DNA of 64,000 nt. Origin: Cycas panzhihuaensis. Lineage: Eukaryota; Cycadophyta. A program made the position numbers and the translations under genes. Positions 10,895 to 23,949 of this stretch are shown in pieces. Where the stretch lies: positions 214,837,741-214,901,740 of the forward strand of contig CM041465.1 of the NCBI GenBank assembly GCA_023213395.1, given 5' to 3'. Positions within the stretch are counted from its first letter, which is position 1. The number at the start of each line of letters is the position of its first letter. The notes under the pieces were generated by a model that made no database searches, was not told the DNA's origin, and was given only the letters and a program-made list of their open reading frames with translations.

Positions 10895-11900
10895 AATGAG
10901 GATTATCTCCTAGAATATTAAAGGCTTAAATGCCCCCTTAAAGTAGAGAGTTGTGAAAGACGTGAGAGCTAGATTAGGAGGGGATATTATGATGCTTCGA
11001 GAAACCAAACTAAAGAGAGATAAAGGGATAGAAGTGAAAATCAAGGTCTAGAGGAATAGGGAGATGCTGGAAAAAGAAGGATCTATAGGCTCGAGAGGTA
11101 TGGTAGTATTTTGGAACCCAAAAGTTTGGCATGGGATAGGTATAGTATAAGAAGATCACTTTATATTAGTATACTTTATATGTAGGAGGATGAATATATA
11201 GTGGCTATCCACTAATATATACACTCCAACAATGATGGAAGGAAAAAAGATGATATAGGACAGGATCATGGAAATACATAAAGAATAGAAAGGCCCCTAA
11301 TTGGTAGCAAGGAATTTAAATATAGCCCTAACCCCAAGAGAAAAGAAAGGGGGATAAGAGGAATGGTCAAGAAGTATGACCGATTTAGGTGACTTCCTGC
11401 AAAAAGGTAGTCTGATGGACATTTCTCTAAGAGAGGCCAAGTATACCTAGTCGAATAGAAGAATTAGAGTTAATTATATATAGATAAAGCATGATAAGAT
11501 GATGATCAACTATGAATGGGCCAAGCTCCATGACAACATCAAATTAGAAGCCCTCCCAAAGGTGGCATATAATCATTCACCACTAATGTTTGAGTTAAAC
11601 ACTTTAAAAAAACACCCTAGGACCCCATTTCAGTTTGAACTCATGTAGATAAGACATCTAGATCTTAAGAACTAAGTTAAGGAATGGTGGAGTATACAGG
11701 TAGAGGGATATGCTATGTTCAGGTTCTCAAAGAAGATAAATTGGGTGAAACGATAGTTGAAAGCTTGGAACTAAGAGATCTTTGGAAATATTTTTGAATA
11801 AAAGCACTAGATTCTTAGGGAGCTTAATGAGATTAAGGGAAGAATTTAGGAGGAAGGTATATACCTCACACTAGATTAGATGGAACAAACGACTATTAGG
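10895..11900 (+). pseudogene. LINE ORF2 endonuclease domain
   Basis: The start ATG at 10895 opens MRIIS-stop-NIKGLNAP, the conserved beginning of the apurinic-like endonuclease of plant LINEs (SWNIRGLN). Then comes MMLRETKL, the Glu-containing catalytic block (normally LQETK). SRGMVVFWNPKVW follows near 11095. The endonuclease nicks target DNA to prime reverse transcription. TAG replaces the Trp of SWN at 10910-10912. The frame differs from that of the RT domain, so a frameshift lies between. Confidence 0.75.
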
Positions 11901-11936
11901 AACCTAGAAGAGGTCTTGGTCAAGGAGGAAATCCAT

Positions 11937-13640
11937 TAGAAATAGAAGTCAAGGGCCCTTTGACTGGTGGAGAGGGACAAAAACATAAAGTTCTTCCATA
12001 TGATAACCTTGAAACATAGATCTTGTAATAGAATAAATAAATTAAGTAATAGTAGAGGAGTAGAAGTTGTGACAGCTAAGGAAATCAAAAGCACAACAGT
12101 GGACTACTTCAAGAATTTATTTGAAGAATCTAGATGCCATGATATGGATCTAAGGATGGAGCTTATGGGATATATCCCTAAGTTGATCAAGGAAGATCAA
12201 AATAGATGGATGAAGGAACCTTTCTCAATGGAGGAAATAGAGAAGGCTCTCTTTGACATGGGGCAGGATAAGGCCCCTGGCCCAGATGGATTTCCTTTAG
12301 GCTTTTATCAAGAATTTTTGGACATTATCAAGGAAGACCTAAAACTAACCCTCGATGAACTTTATGAAAAGAGAACAATTCTAAAGGAATGGTAAGCTAC
12401 CTTCCTAGTATTGATCCCTAAGAAAGAAAGGCCAAAAGTAATAGAGGAGTTCAGACCAATAAGCCTTTATAATGTAAAATACAAAACTATGGCTAAGATA
12501 TTGGCCAATAGACTCAAGGATTGTTTATCACTTATCATATCCCCAAAGGAATTCATCGATTCAGTCTACCAAGTTGGATTTGTGAAAGGAAGATAAATTA
12601 TGGATGGTATCATTATTGTCCACGAGATGATCTATTCAGTCTACCAAAGAAAAGAAGTTGGCATGATTGTGAAGATTGACATGTCTAAAGCCTATGATAA
12701 AGTGGCATGGGATTACTTAATAGATTGTCTTCAGGTGCTTAGGTTTGATGAGGTCTAGAAGGAATAGATGGTAAGTTGCATATCTAAACCACATTATTCA
12801 ATCCTCATAAATGGAACCTTAACACCCTTATTTACTAGTTTCAGAGGGTTAAGGCAAGGGGACCCTTTATCCCCCTACTTGTTTATCATTATGGTAGAAA
12901 TCTTAGGGAGAGTTGTGGAGGAGGTGAGGAGGAAAAGATGGGTTATTAGACTAAAGCCCACTTCTAGTATAGAAAATATTATCCATTATTAGTTTATCGA
13001 TGACAACATTTTCCTAGGAAAGGCTACCATGGGAGAAGCTAGGGCCTTTAAGGCTGGTCTCCAATCCTTCAAGAGAGCTACAAATTAAAGAATAAATTTG
13101 GAAAAAATCTCTATCTTCTTTATAAATACTCATGAGAGACTGTAAAGAAAGATTAGCAGGGATTTGGGGATGCCCATCAAGTCTCTTCCATCTACCTGCC
13201 TAGGGATGTCATTGTTTGTAGGGAATATGTATAGAGCACTTTGGAATCCTATTATGGATAGGATTCAAAGGAAGTTGGTTAGCTAAAAAGAATTGCTTCT
13301 CAGTCAAGCTAAGAAGATTCAACTGGTGGTTGCTTCCCTGCATAGTATCCTAGTATACATGATGTCAATTTTTAGGGTTCTGAGCAGGGTCATATCAATC
13401 TTAGAAGGCATCTAGAAAATATTCCTATGGTCGAGAACATAAGAAAAGGATGGAATCCATCTAGTTGCTTGGGATAAAGTTTGCATGCCTAGGTGGGTGG
13501 AAGGGCTTAACATTAGAAGACTGACCTCTTTCAATAGAGCCCTGGTGGCCAAGCTGGGTTGGAGGCTAGAGAATGATGAAGGAGGACAATGGGACAAGAT
13601 TATCTCCAAAAAATACCTAGGGGGTAAGCACATGAGGTGA
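11937..13640 (+). pseudogene. LINE ORF2 reverse transcriptase
   Basis: One frame carries the whole non-LTR RT: DKAPGPDGFPLGFYQEF, LIPKKERP, EEFRPISLYNVKYKTMAKIL, ANRLK, QVGFVKGR, KIDMSKAYDKVAWDYL, FRGLRQGDPLSPYLFIIMVE, then the active site FIDDN near 12991-13005 (family FADD), and the thumb with CLGMSLF. Both catalytic Asp are kept. Stops include TAG at 11937 and 11943 (family Gln), TGA at 11961 (Trp), TAA after GFVKGR (Gln), and two TAG in EV-stop-KE-stop-M (Trp). No frameshift occurs across this 1.7 kb, so decay is almost entirely by substitution. Confidence 0.92.
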
Positions 13641-14029
13641 GGGAGGTTTATGGGTTTCTAATTTGGAGCAGTTTAGTTCACTCTAGACCTATCCTGATCT
13701 CTAACATTAGATGGAAGCTAGGGAATGGGGAAAGTATAAATTTTTTGGAGGATAACTAGTGTGGAAATTACCAATTAAAAGACAAACCCAATGTTGGTAA
13801 TCTATAGGCCATTTGTGAAGAGACCTATTGTACAAAGGTCAAGGATTATTAGGAGGGACAAGGTAGAGATAGAGCCTAAAGATCCTTTGAGGAGCTATAA
13901 GGGACCCAGGACTAGGGGTAGAATGTACTAGACTTAAAAAGAGAGATTGATCAATGTTATATCCCAAAAATACCTAAGGTAGATGTAATCATATGGGTAA
14001 ATTCCCATTTCGGGGAGTACACCATGAAG

Positions 14030-14400
14030 CAAGGATACCAAGCTATATGTTCGAAGGCAGGGATAAAAAAGAATCCCCTATTAGCAGGAGCATGGAAGCT
14101 GGATTTAATTCCCAAGGTAGTAGTCTTCTAATGGTTATTCCTAAAGAACAAGATCCTAAATATGGATAACCTCCATAGGCACAAGTTTGCTATACCAAAT
14201 AGGTGTCTGTTGTGTAAGAAGGATGAGGAGATGCTAGACCATATTAGTATTCATTATCCCTTCTCTAGAAGAATTTAGGCTTGTATTTAGTGCAAATTTG
14301 GGATATCGTGGGTGAGCCCAAGGACCCTTGTAGATCAATGGATGATATGGAAATCTCCTTTCAAAAGAAATATATTGAGCTCTCTCTGGAAAATTATTCC
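14030..14400 (+). pseudogene. LINE ORF2 RT zinc-binding domain (zf-RVT)
   Basis: HKFAIPNRCLLCKKDEEMLD, then HISIHYPFSRRI, matches the zinc-binding module that follows RT in plant LINEs (CxxC...HLF..CPF). It is in the frame of the later RNase H. TAG/TAG stops follow the arginines, where relatives have Trp. Confidence 0.65.
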
Positions 14401-14619
14401 ACCAATGGTGGTGTGGAACATTTAGAAGGAATGAAATAGAAGGTTATTCTAAGGGAGGGAATTGAATGAGTTTAGGCTCTATGAAATGATATGTTCAATG
14501 GCTATGGAATCGATTAAAACCTTAGATGAGGAAAGCATATAAGAAAGGGAGGGTATCATCATTAATGGATAGGGAACAAGAAGACCAAATATAACTAGGA
14601 CCAGGAGAAAGAAATATTT

Positions 14620-15169
14620 TTTGCGCCTACCTATAGATAACTTGGTTAAAATAAACTTTGACAGGGCATCCAAAGGCAACCTCAATGAGGTGGGAGGAGG
14701 AGGCTTATGCAGATACCTAGATGATAGAGTGAGGTGGGCCTTCACAAAATATTATGTTTAGTAGAAAAACCATTGGGTTAAGCTAAAGGTAATGCAGAGA
14801 GCAGCGCTTATGGATAACAAGGATGACTATGACAAGGTGGTGATTAAAGGAGATTCACTAAATTTGGTTAGGATTCTCAAAGGAGGCACTGAGGTATACT
14901 AGTATAATGAGGTCATGGCAAGGGATACCCAAGATGCCTTAAGTTTGAAAGTGATCTTTTAGATATGCCTTACGTATAGAGAGGGTAATGCAGCAGTCGA
15001 TTGGCTTGTCAACTGGGCAGTTTCAAACAAGAGCATGAGGGTATGGAAAGAGCACTTCCCCAATGATCTTATGAATCTGGTCAGATTGGATGTGTCAGCC
15101 CAAGAGGGGGATAAGCTAGCCACTAGGCTTATTTTGGAACTTAGGGTTAGAGTGGTAAGGATGTTCTAA
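14620..15169 (+). pseudogene. LINE ORF2 C-terminal RNase H
   Basis: INFDRASKGN (family NFDGASKGNPG) opens an RNase H fold. GGGGLCRYLDD, KGDSLNLVRILKG (catalytic Asp block near 14850) and YREGNAAVDWLVNWAV (family RE.N..AD.LA) follow. The ORF ends at TAA 15167-15169. RNase H is a feature of a subgroup of plant L1 elements. Three stops interrupt it (after TKYYV, EVY and KVIF). Confidence 0.75.
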
Positions 15170-15278
15170 GATCAGTTCGGCCATATGCTTGTCATAGCAC
15201 TTTGTTTTTAGTTGAGAGGCAGAATTTGTAAAAGGTTTGGGGCCCTTTTAAAACCCCTTCTACTTTTTACCAAATCAA

Positions 15279-15300
15279 TATATATATATATATATATATA
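15279..15300 (+). repeat. (TA)11 tail at the LINE 3' end
   Basis: An uninterrupted TA run follows the LINE 3' untranslated region (ACCAAATCAA). It takes the place where poly(A) is usually found. Confidence 0.8.
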
Positions 15301-15950
15301 GTGCATATAAATATATGTGAATATATGTGGAAAAATAAGGGTATGGCTGAGTAGTTTAAGTAATTCAATATTGGAAGGGTTATGAGAAACCATATAAGTA
15401 TATGTAGTAGAAGTAAAAGAGAGTCACATAAAAGTAGGGTTTAAATCATAAGAAATAAGCAATATATAGATGGAGGATTATTTCTAGAAGAAGTTTAAAA
15501 GAAGGAATATATGTAAGCTCAAAAAGATAAAATATTTTAAGTTTTAAACATTTATATCATCAAAAATAATCTCTAAATATACCAAAAATTTGTGAGTATC
15601 TAGGTGTATGCATGATGATAAAAGAGTGCTCCTTTATTACAAAAACATATTTCCTACTTGAATAAATGATTATGAATGTAAATACACAATGAAAATATGT
15701 GTAAATTCTTTTAAAAAAATCATAAAGGCTATAAACAAAAGAAAAATAAGCATATCTATATAAATAACTTTTGAAAAAAAATTATTTGATTTATACCAAT
15801 TTGAGTTGAGTGAAAACATTAAGGTGTAAAGGATTTTTGTTTGTATCTTGAATTACAGGCAATGATTTCTTGTGAAATTAAAGATAAAGGTAAGTAATGC
15901 TTTCTACCCATGAATAATTAAGCTCATCTGCCACTGAAGTTCAATTCCCA
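15301..15950. other. AT-rich gap
   Basis: No gene or element motif was recognised between the LINE tail and gypsy copy B. A G-rich stretch at 15951-15977 marks the junction to B. Confidence 0.4.
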
Positions 15951-16199
15951 GGGGGGTGGGGAGGGTGGAGGGGTAGTATATTTATTCCCTAGCTCATCTT
16001 GTTGACCAAGTATACCCCTCAGCAAAGCTTCAATGGTAGATGTATAAAGCATAAAAGGGTGATCAAATTAAGGAAGAATAAGAATAGGAATAGAAATAAG
16101 GGCTTACTTTAGTTCATTAAAAGCTTATTAGGCTTTTGACATCCAAAAAAAATATTAGATTCTTTTTAATAAGATGATTGAGTGCACGAGTAACATAAG

Positions 16200-16970
16200 T
16201 AAAATTTCTAAAGAAATGTCATAAAAATCTAAGGCATCCTAAAAATGACTTAAGTTATTTTTATGTACATGAAGGTGATATTTTAAGAATAGAGTTTGCC
16301 CTTTTAGGATTAGGATGAAGGCCCTCATGAGAAATAATAACACCTAAGAGCTTACCTATTATAATAATAAACATGCACTTGGTAGGATTGAGGTGAATAA
16401 AATATTTATATAATCACATGAAGATGATGCAAAGATCACTAAAATATTCTTCTTATTTTTTAGAGAGTCTCAACAAATCATTAATATAAACCTAAGTAAT
16501 TTTATTAATGAGATTATAGAATACAAATTATATAGTACATTAATATATGGCATTTACATTTTTAAGACCAAAGGGCATGACTTTATAACCAAAGTTTCTC
16601 CAAGGTGTTATAAAATTTATCTTGTAACAATCTTATTCAAATAGTTTAATTTGATCATATTCAATAATGCTGTCTATAAGAGATATGAATTAAAATCTAG
16701 ATACACTACCAATAATTTAGTTGACAAAAAAAGAGTGAAATTTTGTCTTATAGAGAGGCTTTATTAATATTTTTAAAGTTGATATAAATTTAAATTGATC
16801 CATTCCTTTTAATAATAGGTATAATTTTAGAGACTCAAGTAGAGCAATTGATATATTCAACAAAGCCAACATGAAGTAATTTTTTGAATTCTACTTTAAT
16901 CACATAAGAAAGTTTTGGTTGAATAGGTATTTATTCTTAATGATATATCTTAGCATTTAAGTAAGTAGTG
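16200..16970 (-). pseudogene. Decayed reverse transcriptase of gypsy B
   Basis: The reading NFGYKVMPFGLKN (about 16600-16555) is the same block as FAYKAMPFGLKN in element A. It is followed by the YxDD box as VYINDLL near 16480, where the first catalytic Asp has become Asn. Many stops occur. The copy cannot give an active enzyme. Confidence 0.7.
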
Positions 16971-17906
16971 ATATTATAGATAATGATATTAGGATCAATC
17001 CTAGACATATCAATATAATCCTAAGTGAAGACATCGATGAATTCCTTAAATTGTTTTATATATTGTTATGTTTTAGAAGGTATGTAATCTACACCGAGAT
17101 TAATAATGGAGGGATTATCATTAGTCAAAATATTGATGTCAATGGTTTAAGTTGTAAGCATGACATTACCTTCTTAAAAATAAGGAGGTACGTTAATAAA
17201 TAGAAGAAAAGATTCTTCTATATAAACATCTCTAATGAAAATACGTGATGAGAGCATAAGATACTTGTGAAAACCCAACTTATGATGACAAGATGGTAAA
17301 TTTATGTAATGGCCAGCCATAAACTTAATAATAACTTTTCCATTCTCAAAATAATTAATATCATAAGTATGACTTAGTAATTATAGTGTAGTTATAAGAG
17401 AGAGATATTAACATAGTTTATAATCATTAATGACATAAGATTTTCAATGGGGTCATTAAGAAGAGATGTTTATGAAGAGGATGTTTATCATTAAGGGCAA
17501 AATCAATGAAAATCTTTTCATCAATAAAGGAATCTATATTAGAGTCCCAAATTAGAGAAGAGGTAACTTCATGAGAGTTGTTAAGTTTACAAAATACATG
17601 TTGTATCAAGTTAACTACATAAAAAGGAAGTTCCAAAAAATAAAAAATTAGCATCAATATTAGTTGTAATAATAATGCCATAGGAACTAAATCCCAAGGT
17701 TATAAATTTATGAGATGGTTTTTGGATTGGGTTTTAGGGGTTTTTTATATTAATTACATAAAAGAAAATTTTGGAAGGCTTCTATATGTTATGATGCAAA
17801 ATTTTTCATTGTGAATATATTTGAGTTGCCCAAACAAAGAAAAATAATTTTCTTCCACTTGATAAAGCCATGGACAACCCAACAAAAGGTTGTAATGAAG
17901 ATCATT

Positions 17907-18209
17907 TTATATGAGGGCGATTTCTCTATTAATAGTTTTGTCTTCTATAAACATGAGAAGTGTGACCACATCAAGTGGTTTTATCCTTGAGTTATCAAAA
18001 GCACGATAATCCCAAGAGACTACTTCATAAGATTGAATGTTGAGTGAAGGTATTAAATGTGTGGGTATCACATTTATTAATGAACCATCATTGACCAAAA
18101 TATGATTCAATAGAAAATCTCTAATCTCAACCAAAATAAAGAAAGGAGCTATATAATTTACTACTTTTTTGCTCTTAGAAGGAAGTGTAGAGGGATCAAA
18201 AGTAACCAC
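17907..18209 (-). pseudogene. Aspartic protease region of gypsy B
   Basis: A 100-residue open stretch with ILVNDGSLINVIP, parallel to TVMDNGSSVNAMP in element A. The catalytic Asp position reads NDGS rather than D-x-GS, so it is likely dead. Flanking residues (FDPSTLPS before, VSWDYRAFDNS after) match the A copy in order (FDPRDLPIS, VPW). Confidence 0.7.
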
Positions 18210-18699
18210 TAATTTAAGTTGTTTTATGTATAAGTTAACATCTATAATCCCTAAAGCTTCTATGAGTTGTTAAACTTGATCAAGATAAGACTATGAAATA
18301 TCTAGTATAGTAATTCTAGTTATAATGGTCTACAACCAATCTACAATAAAATAGGCTTTACCCTTAATATTATATAAAAGTGCTCAAATAAAATTGAGAT
18401 GCATTGGACATGTGGGAAACTTAGTAAGGACTTATTTATTGATGTTTTAAGATGAAGAACCTTTATTTAAATTTGTTACTATATAAGAGTTAATCACATC
18501 AACCAAGTTAATAATCTTTTTCCCTTTTATTATAAGTGGAAGATCTTTTTATGAAGGAATTGTTTAATCTTTAGTGGGAAAAGAGTTACCCTTTTCCAAA
18601 GATGTAGAAGGAGTAGTAGGTTTGAGAGCCCAATTAGAAGAATCATCATTAGCTCTTTTATCATTAAGATTACTTTCTTCTATTATTGTTGTTATTGTA

Positions 18700-20600
18700 A
18701 TTAGGGAAGAGATTTTTATAAATTAGTTGGTCAATACTGGACTTGGTTTAGTCTTATTGACAAGTTTGAAAATTTATTTTACATAGAGCCTAACATATTT
18801 ATCATCAAAATAACTTTTCATTTTAAAGAGAGTGTACCATTGTCTAGTATAGCTTTCTGGTGGAGGGACATATTTTTTAGAGATGACAATGCTTTAAGAT
18901 AAGTCTTCTTCTCGATTAGAAATATTTTGATTATGACATTCTAATTTATCATCTAAACTACACAATATAGATGTAAATGGGTCATATAATTTGCTTTTAT
19001 GTGATAGGTTTTAGTTCGTTAGAAGGTTTGGACTTGATTAGAAGATTTAGGAAGAGATTTCATACCAACTTAAATATTAAAGGCCTCATATGTGATAACT
19101 TTATCAAAAGAATCTTAGTAAGAAGTATGACTCATCTTTACCACTTCCAAATAGAGTTACGGCTTAAGAGCATACAAAAATAATTCAGTAAGGTAGTCAT
19201 TGGGATATTAAAATTTTGATGAAAAGATTAAATCTTGAAATCATTTTACAAATTTGTGATAAGTTTCCTTAGAACCTTGTTTAGCAGACAAGAGTACTTT
19301 GATACCTAAATAGGTAGGTTTTCCTATGTTAAAATAGGTGACAAACTAATCAACAAGTTATTGAAAAGTAAAAGGAAAGGAAAGAGGTAGTTCATAAAAC
19401 CATTTAAGTGTATTACCAAAAAGTGTACATAAGAAAAAAATAGATAAAGAAGATTATTATCTTGTTGCTATTGTGAACATAATAGGTAAAAGGCATAGAC
19501 ATGGTTTTGTGGATCCTTACATTATGTACTTTTAAAGCAAAGTAATAAACTAAAGAGAAGGGGAAGAGAAGATATTTAAATATCAACTATTAGAGTGATA
19601 TTCATATAGTCTATGTAGGATCTACGAGTACCTTAAATAAGGACCAGTAGACCTATAAGAGAATAAGAAATGTTTACTACTATTAAACTACTTCTAGATG
19701 GATGAAATCTAGGAGGATGGCTTTATTGAGAAAAGGAGGATTATGAAACTCCAACACTAAGTGTATTTGAGAAAGAGGAATTAATTTTCAAAGGAGTGAT
19801 TTGTTATTGAAGTTAAGTTTATTATGGTTATGAACCAACATAAGTAAGAGAGGGTGCTTGAGGGTTAAATGCCTCCAAAGGATTTTGTGGCATAAAAGAT
19901 TGTGATGTAGAAAGTTGAGATGAAATGAGAAGCAAATGAACTAAGTTGAGAAGCAAACTTAAATGTAGATAATAATTGTAAAAGTTAATAATCAATATTT
20001 AAGTAGAAGGCTTAGCAACCTAATGTTATTGATTGAATGTTTGATTGTTATTTAAAGAAAGTTGTAATAATAACTAAATTTTGATTCAACACATTGATGT
20101 TATTAAATAATTGAGATGGGACCTATTAAAAAGTAAATCATAAATTGAGTTGAGAAGTAGATTGGCATATTAGTTAGGAAAGAGGTCTAACTAAACTTGT
20201 AGAATCAATAAATGTAATTTACATTGATGGTAGGAGTAAAGGATTTTAAAATAACATGAATAGGTGTAGAAGAAATAGGACCGACACTAGAGGATTAAAA
20301 ACACCTAAAGAGTGAGTATCTAATGGAGTAGTATTATCACTTAAGGTATAATTAAAAATGGATGCAATTGTACTTTCCCTTGGCCTAAGAGATGGTATAT
20401 AAGAAGTAAAGCATAATTCACAAGTAGGAGGTGCTTGGGAATTTAGAGATTCACCTCTAAAAGAGTTGAAAAGACATAAAGAAGATGAGCCAATATCTCG
20501 TTCTATTCACTGAAGAATAAAGAAACTAAAGATAACTGTTTAGTTCCTAAGGGAATAAATTACTTGAGATCATCTTCAGTGAAGACATTTTCTTCAAAAG
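18700..20600 (-). pseudogene. Decayed gag region of gypsy B
   Basis: The stretch 19170-19530 follows the A gag capsid region segment by segment at DNA level (for example the AAATAGGTGACAAACTAATC block, parallel to the A segment near 4800). No long frame survives. The N-terminal part to about 20600 is inferred from distance only. Confidence 0.5.
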
Positions 20601-20849
20601 GACCAAAAGGACGATGATAACCCTTCATCATAAAGCAAAAACTCAAGAAAAAGCCCTCTAAACCTATATGAGAAATGTACCATAAAAGAGAGATACTCAA
20701 TGATGAGAGCAAAAGAAGCAATAGAAATGAATAGAGTAAATCAGACATTAAGTCCCCAGTATGACTAAGGAAGAAGGCTAGCTTTAAAGGAAAGAAATAA
20801 AAATTCACTACACAAAAAACATTATCTCTATGAGTTATAAAATATGTTT

Positions 20850-22312
20850 AGTTTATGTGAAAATCTAACTACATTTCAATGAGAGTTTATGGGAATCTTA
20901 TAACCGCATTAACCTATTTTGTATATATATATATATATTTAAATAATTTCTGTATTCTATTATTCATTTTACTAAAAATGAAATCAAATAAAATAAATAA
21001 AGTATGAAAAGAACTCATACCTAGTCTAACATTAAAGATGAGTTTTTATTTAATGGCAAGTGCAAGCATTTCTTTATTTGTCCAATTTCTCTTTTCTACT
21101 TACAAAATAATACCATAGAAAAGCAACCAAGGTGTCCATTATGTGTCAAAGAAAATCTAAATCTCAAATGAAATCTATCTAAGAAAACATCAAAGATGGC
21201 CTTATTAAAGATGGGAGAATATGTGAGTCATGCTAACAAGACACCATGAGTAATCCTTTTAAAGTGATATTCTAATAAGAGAAAAAAATCAAACAAGAGA
21301 AAGATTAATAAATTATGAGTAATAAATAGGATATAAGTAATCAATTAGTAACAAGTAATAATATGAAGATAGAAATTTAATAAAATTATTAGCTACATAA
21401 ATTTAAAAGAGAGAGGATTATCATATTATAAAAATATAACAATACTACAAGATAATAGTTAGAGAGACATGGTAATACTGTGAATGTTCAAAATAATTCA
21501 AGTGGTGATATAGTAAAAACACCAAGGAAGAGGCATGGCATAATAGTGTAATATCATAGAATAGAAAAAGAGATATACAATAATACCATATAAATAACAA
21601 GTAGATTTGTAGTATGATATGAACAATACCATAAGAACTCTCACAATAAATGTAGTATGGATGTTGAAACATAGATAGATGGATGCAGTATAGTAGTGAA
21701 GACACATGGTATAGTAGAACAATTACAAAAATAATGAGATGATGAACCATATTTTAAAATCACTATCACATTAAATCAGGTATACATTAATCCTTAGTTC
21801 AACAATGAAATCAAATTAGAAATTAGGTGCAAATTTTGCCTTGTTTGAGCATAACTAAATAAGGGACAAGATGACTTGGCACCCTCAGAAGGCTAGGTTG
21901 AAATAAACCAAATGAATGGGTATTTATGGTAGGAAAATTAATAGAATAGATTTATGAATGCATGCCACGGAATTTGTTGTTGAGAGAAATAAGCTATTTT
22001 TTACAAATTATTATCAAGACATCTTTGAGGAGTGAGAAACATGCCCATGAAAGGAGACAAAATCATAAAACGGATATAACTTCCTCATGCAGAGTCCCTT
22101 TTTTACCAATCAATACTTTATTCTCAACCACTCAAAGAGATTTACATAATGGACAATGCGAGGGAAGTGATTACTTTCATAATTAATGCCATAAATGAAA
22201 AAGAAGATTAATATGTTTGAAGGATAATAAAAGTTTAACAATATTTGGAAGATTAATATCCAAGGTGTCAAGTTATTTGGATATTACATAATATATCCAA
22301 GATGCCAAATAT
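20850..22312. other. AT-rich gap with short degenerate repeats
   Basis: A (TA)n run lies at 20925-20938. At 21480-21740 short blocks around ATAGTATGGTAT recur irregularly and create open frames rich in Tyr, His and Leu that are not convincing genes. It may hold the lost LTR of gypsy B. Confidence 0.3.
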
Positions 22313-22795
22313 TGTTGTAGATATTTACACATATTTATGTTTATAAAGAACTATATTTTCTTGTAGTAGAAACTTGCGGTTAAAAGATAAGAGTAATTGT
22401 ATTTAGAGCACCATGATCTATGTGTAGGGTATAGTGATAATAGGCATCCTCACTAGTGTGGTTTATGTGGTTTGAATTATTAATCACTAGTTGATGGTTT
22501 ATAGGCCTTACCAACTAGTTCTTTTTAAAGTCATGTATATAGTCACAATTCCTAATTATTGTAACTCACTGCTAGTAAATATAATTCCTTACATATGTAT
22601 TACAAGTGTGTTTAGTAACCTTTAGTTTATCTAGGTGTTTTAAATTCCTAGGTTGCTAATGCACACACACACACACACACATATATATATTCATTCATTT
22701 AACTCAATAAGATGAATGAAAAAGCTTCCTTATCCCAACTTTACACGTGTTTATGTTGTATAATATAATATTATGTACTTTGTAGTTATTCTACA
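22313..22795 (+). repeat. Copia-type LTR remnant with primer site
   Basis: It starts TGTTGTAG and ends TTCTACA. TGGTGCCAAAGC at 22796-22807 follows directly, a 9/12 match to the initiator Met-tRNA primer site TGGTATCAGAGC used by copia elements. A (CA)n(TA)n run lies at 22663-22690, followed by a likely transcript-end region. The internal element beyond the primer site is lost. Confidence 0.5.
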
Positions 22796-23080
22796 TGGTG
22801 CCAAAGCACATATATGGATTCTAACAATATAGACATCATCTATCTATATTTTAATTATAATGATGAATTATGTATCTAGGAAATCGTCATAGTGAACTAA
22901 TGGGTGTAATGGCTAGTTACCTATGTATGTCTGCAGATGCTAGATTTCTTGCAGAGACATCATTAATAATTTTGTCCAGCCTCTTAGGACATGTTGGTGA
23001 TTGTAAAAGGTTAATAGACCCATCTAATTTTAGGATAGATGTTGGGACTTGCCCATATTCTAGGAAGGAATTTATTTTAA

Positions 23081-23309
23081 TTTTGGGGGAGATGTTGGTC
23101 AGTTAAATAGTCATTTAACAATTCTAATATGAAGTGGTTAATTATTGTAAATGGGAAATAATTAAGGGTTAGTCAGCTATTTGTAAACTACATAATATAT
23201 AAATATGTGATCCTATATGAGATAGATAGATTGTATCAGTTATTATGAGTGATTGTTATTAGAGCTTAATCCATTAACTTGAAGCTCAATAGCCTATGGT
23301 TATCTAACA
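23081..23309 (+). repeat. Polypurine tract and LTR of a second family
   Basis: TTTTGGGGGAGA at 23081-23092 looks like a polypurine tract. TGTTGGTCAG starts a 217-bp unit ending TATCTAACA at 23309, with a TATA-like ATATATAAATATG inside. It shares no similarity with the LTR at 22313-22795. Confidence 0.4.
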
Positions 23310-23949
23310 AACTATGTGATATTCTTCATAAATATATGATTGTTTGTTGCATATTATGATGACTAATGTCTCTTAGTTCCTTGCTCCTCCTGTGTGAATT
23401 CTTCATCAACTACAATGACGTGTTACCTGATCGATGAGAGAACTAAAATCCCAAGACAAGCCAACGCTCTTACTATCAAGTGATTTTTTAAATTATGGAA
23501 TGGTGGCACTCCCTAACAAATTTTACTTTGATTTAGATCTAGAGGGGTAGAATGCATGGTAAATTGCTTCTAAAGTTAACTTAGAATGGAGATCTTATTA
23601 AAAACATTTTTTTAGCACAAGATATCTCTACAATGGCCATGTGTGTTGACTAGAGGCAACAAATGCTTAGCTTTGTTCAATCCACAAATTGGTAAATCTT
23701 GGTAGCAATAGGGGATTAATTCTATGAAGCATCTTCTTTATCCCTCCTATTATCGCCTCCTATCATGGATTGTTTACTGAGATAAGCATAAGCTACTTTT
23801 GACTCATGCTACAATCTTTAACTGATTAGCAAACTCTTTTCTCAATGCCTTTAGCACTTATGTGTACTTACTAACTTCCAACTCATAATGTGTTAATTAG
23901 TTTTAGTGCCTAGAAATGCCTTTTATTCACTTCACTATAAAAAATTTAT

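Larger units (their letters stand above)
9650..15300 (+). mobile_element. L1-type LINE retrotransposon, near full length
   Basis: Plus-strand ORF1 (nucleic-acid binding) is followed by ORF2 with endonuclease, reverse transcriptase, RT zinc-binding domain and RNase H, the plant L1 order. The 3' untranslated region after the ORF2 stop (15167-15169) is about 110 bases and ends in (TA)11 rather than poly(A). The 5' end is not defined. ORF2 uses one frame from 11937 to about 13640 and another for endonuclease and RNase H, so there are at least two frameshifts, but most breaks are stops at family Trp or Gln positions. Confidence 0.9.
15950..20850 (-). mobile_element. Decayed Ty3/gypsy element B (relative of A), 3' truncated
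   Basis: Minus-strand similarity to element A runs in the same order: gag (about 20500-18700), protease (18209-17907), RT (about 16970-16200) and the beginning of RNase H (about 16130-15950). The integrase is missing, so the copy is cut near 15950. It is far more AT-rich and stop-filled than A and therefore older. No LTR could be delimited on the right. Confidence 0.75.

Noticed and set aside
21445-21750. Overlapping minus-strand frames rich in Tyr and Leu
   Set aside because: Low-complexity AT-rich sequence open in two frames; no domain.
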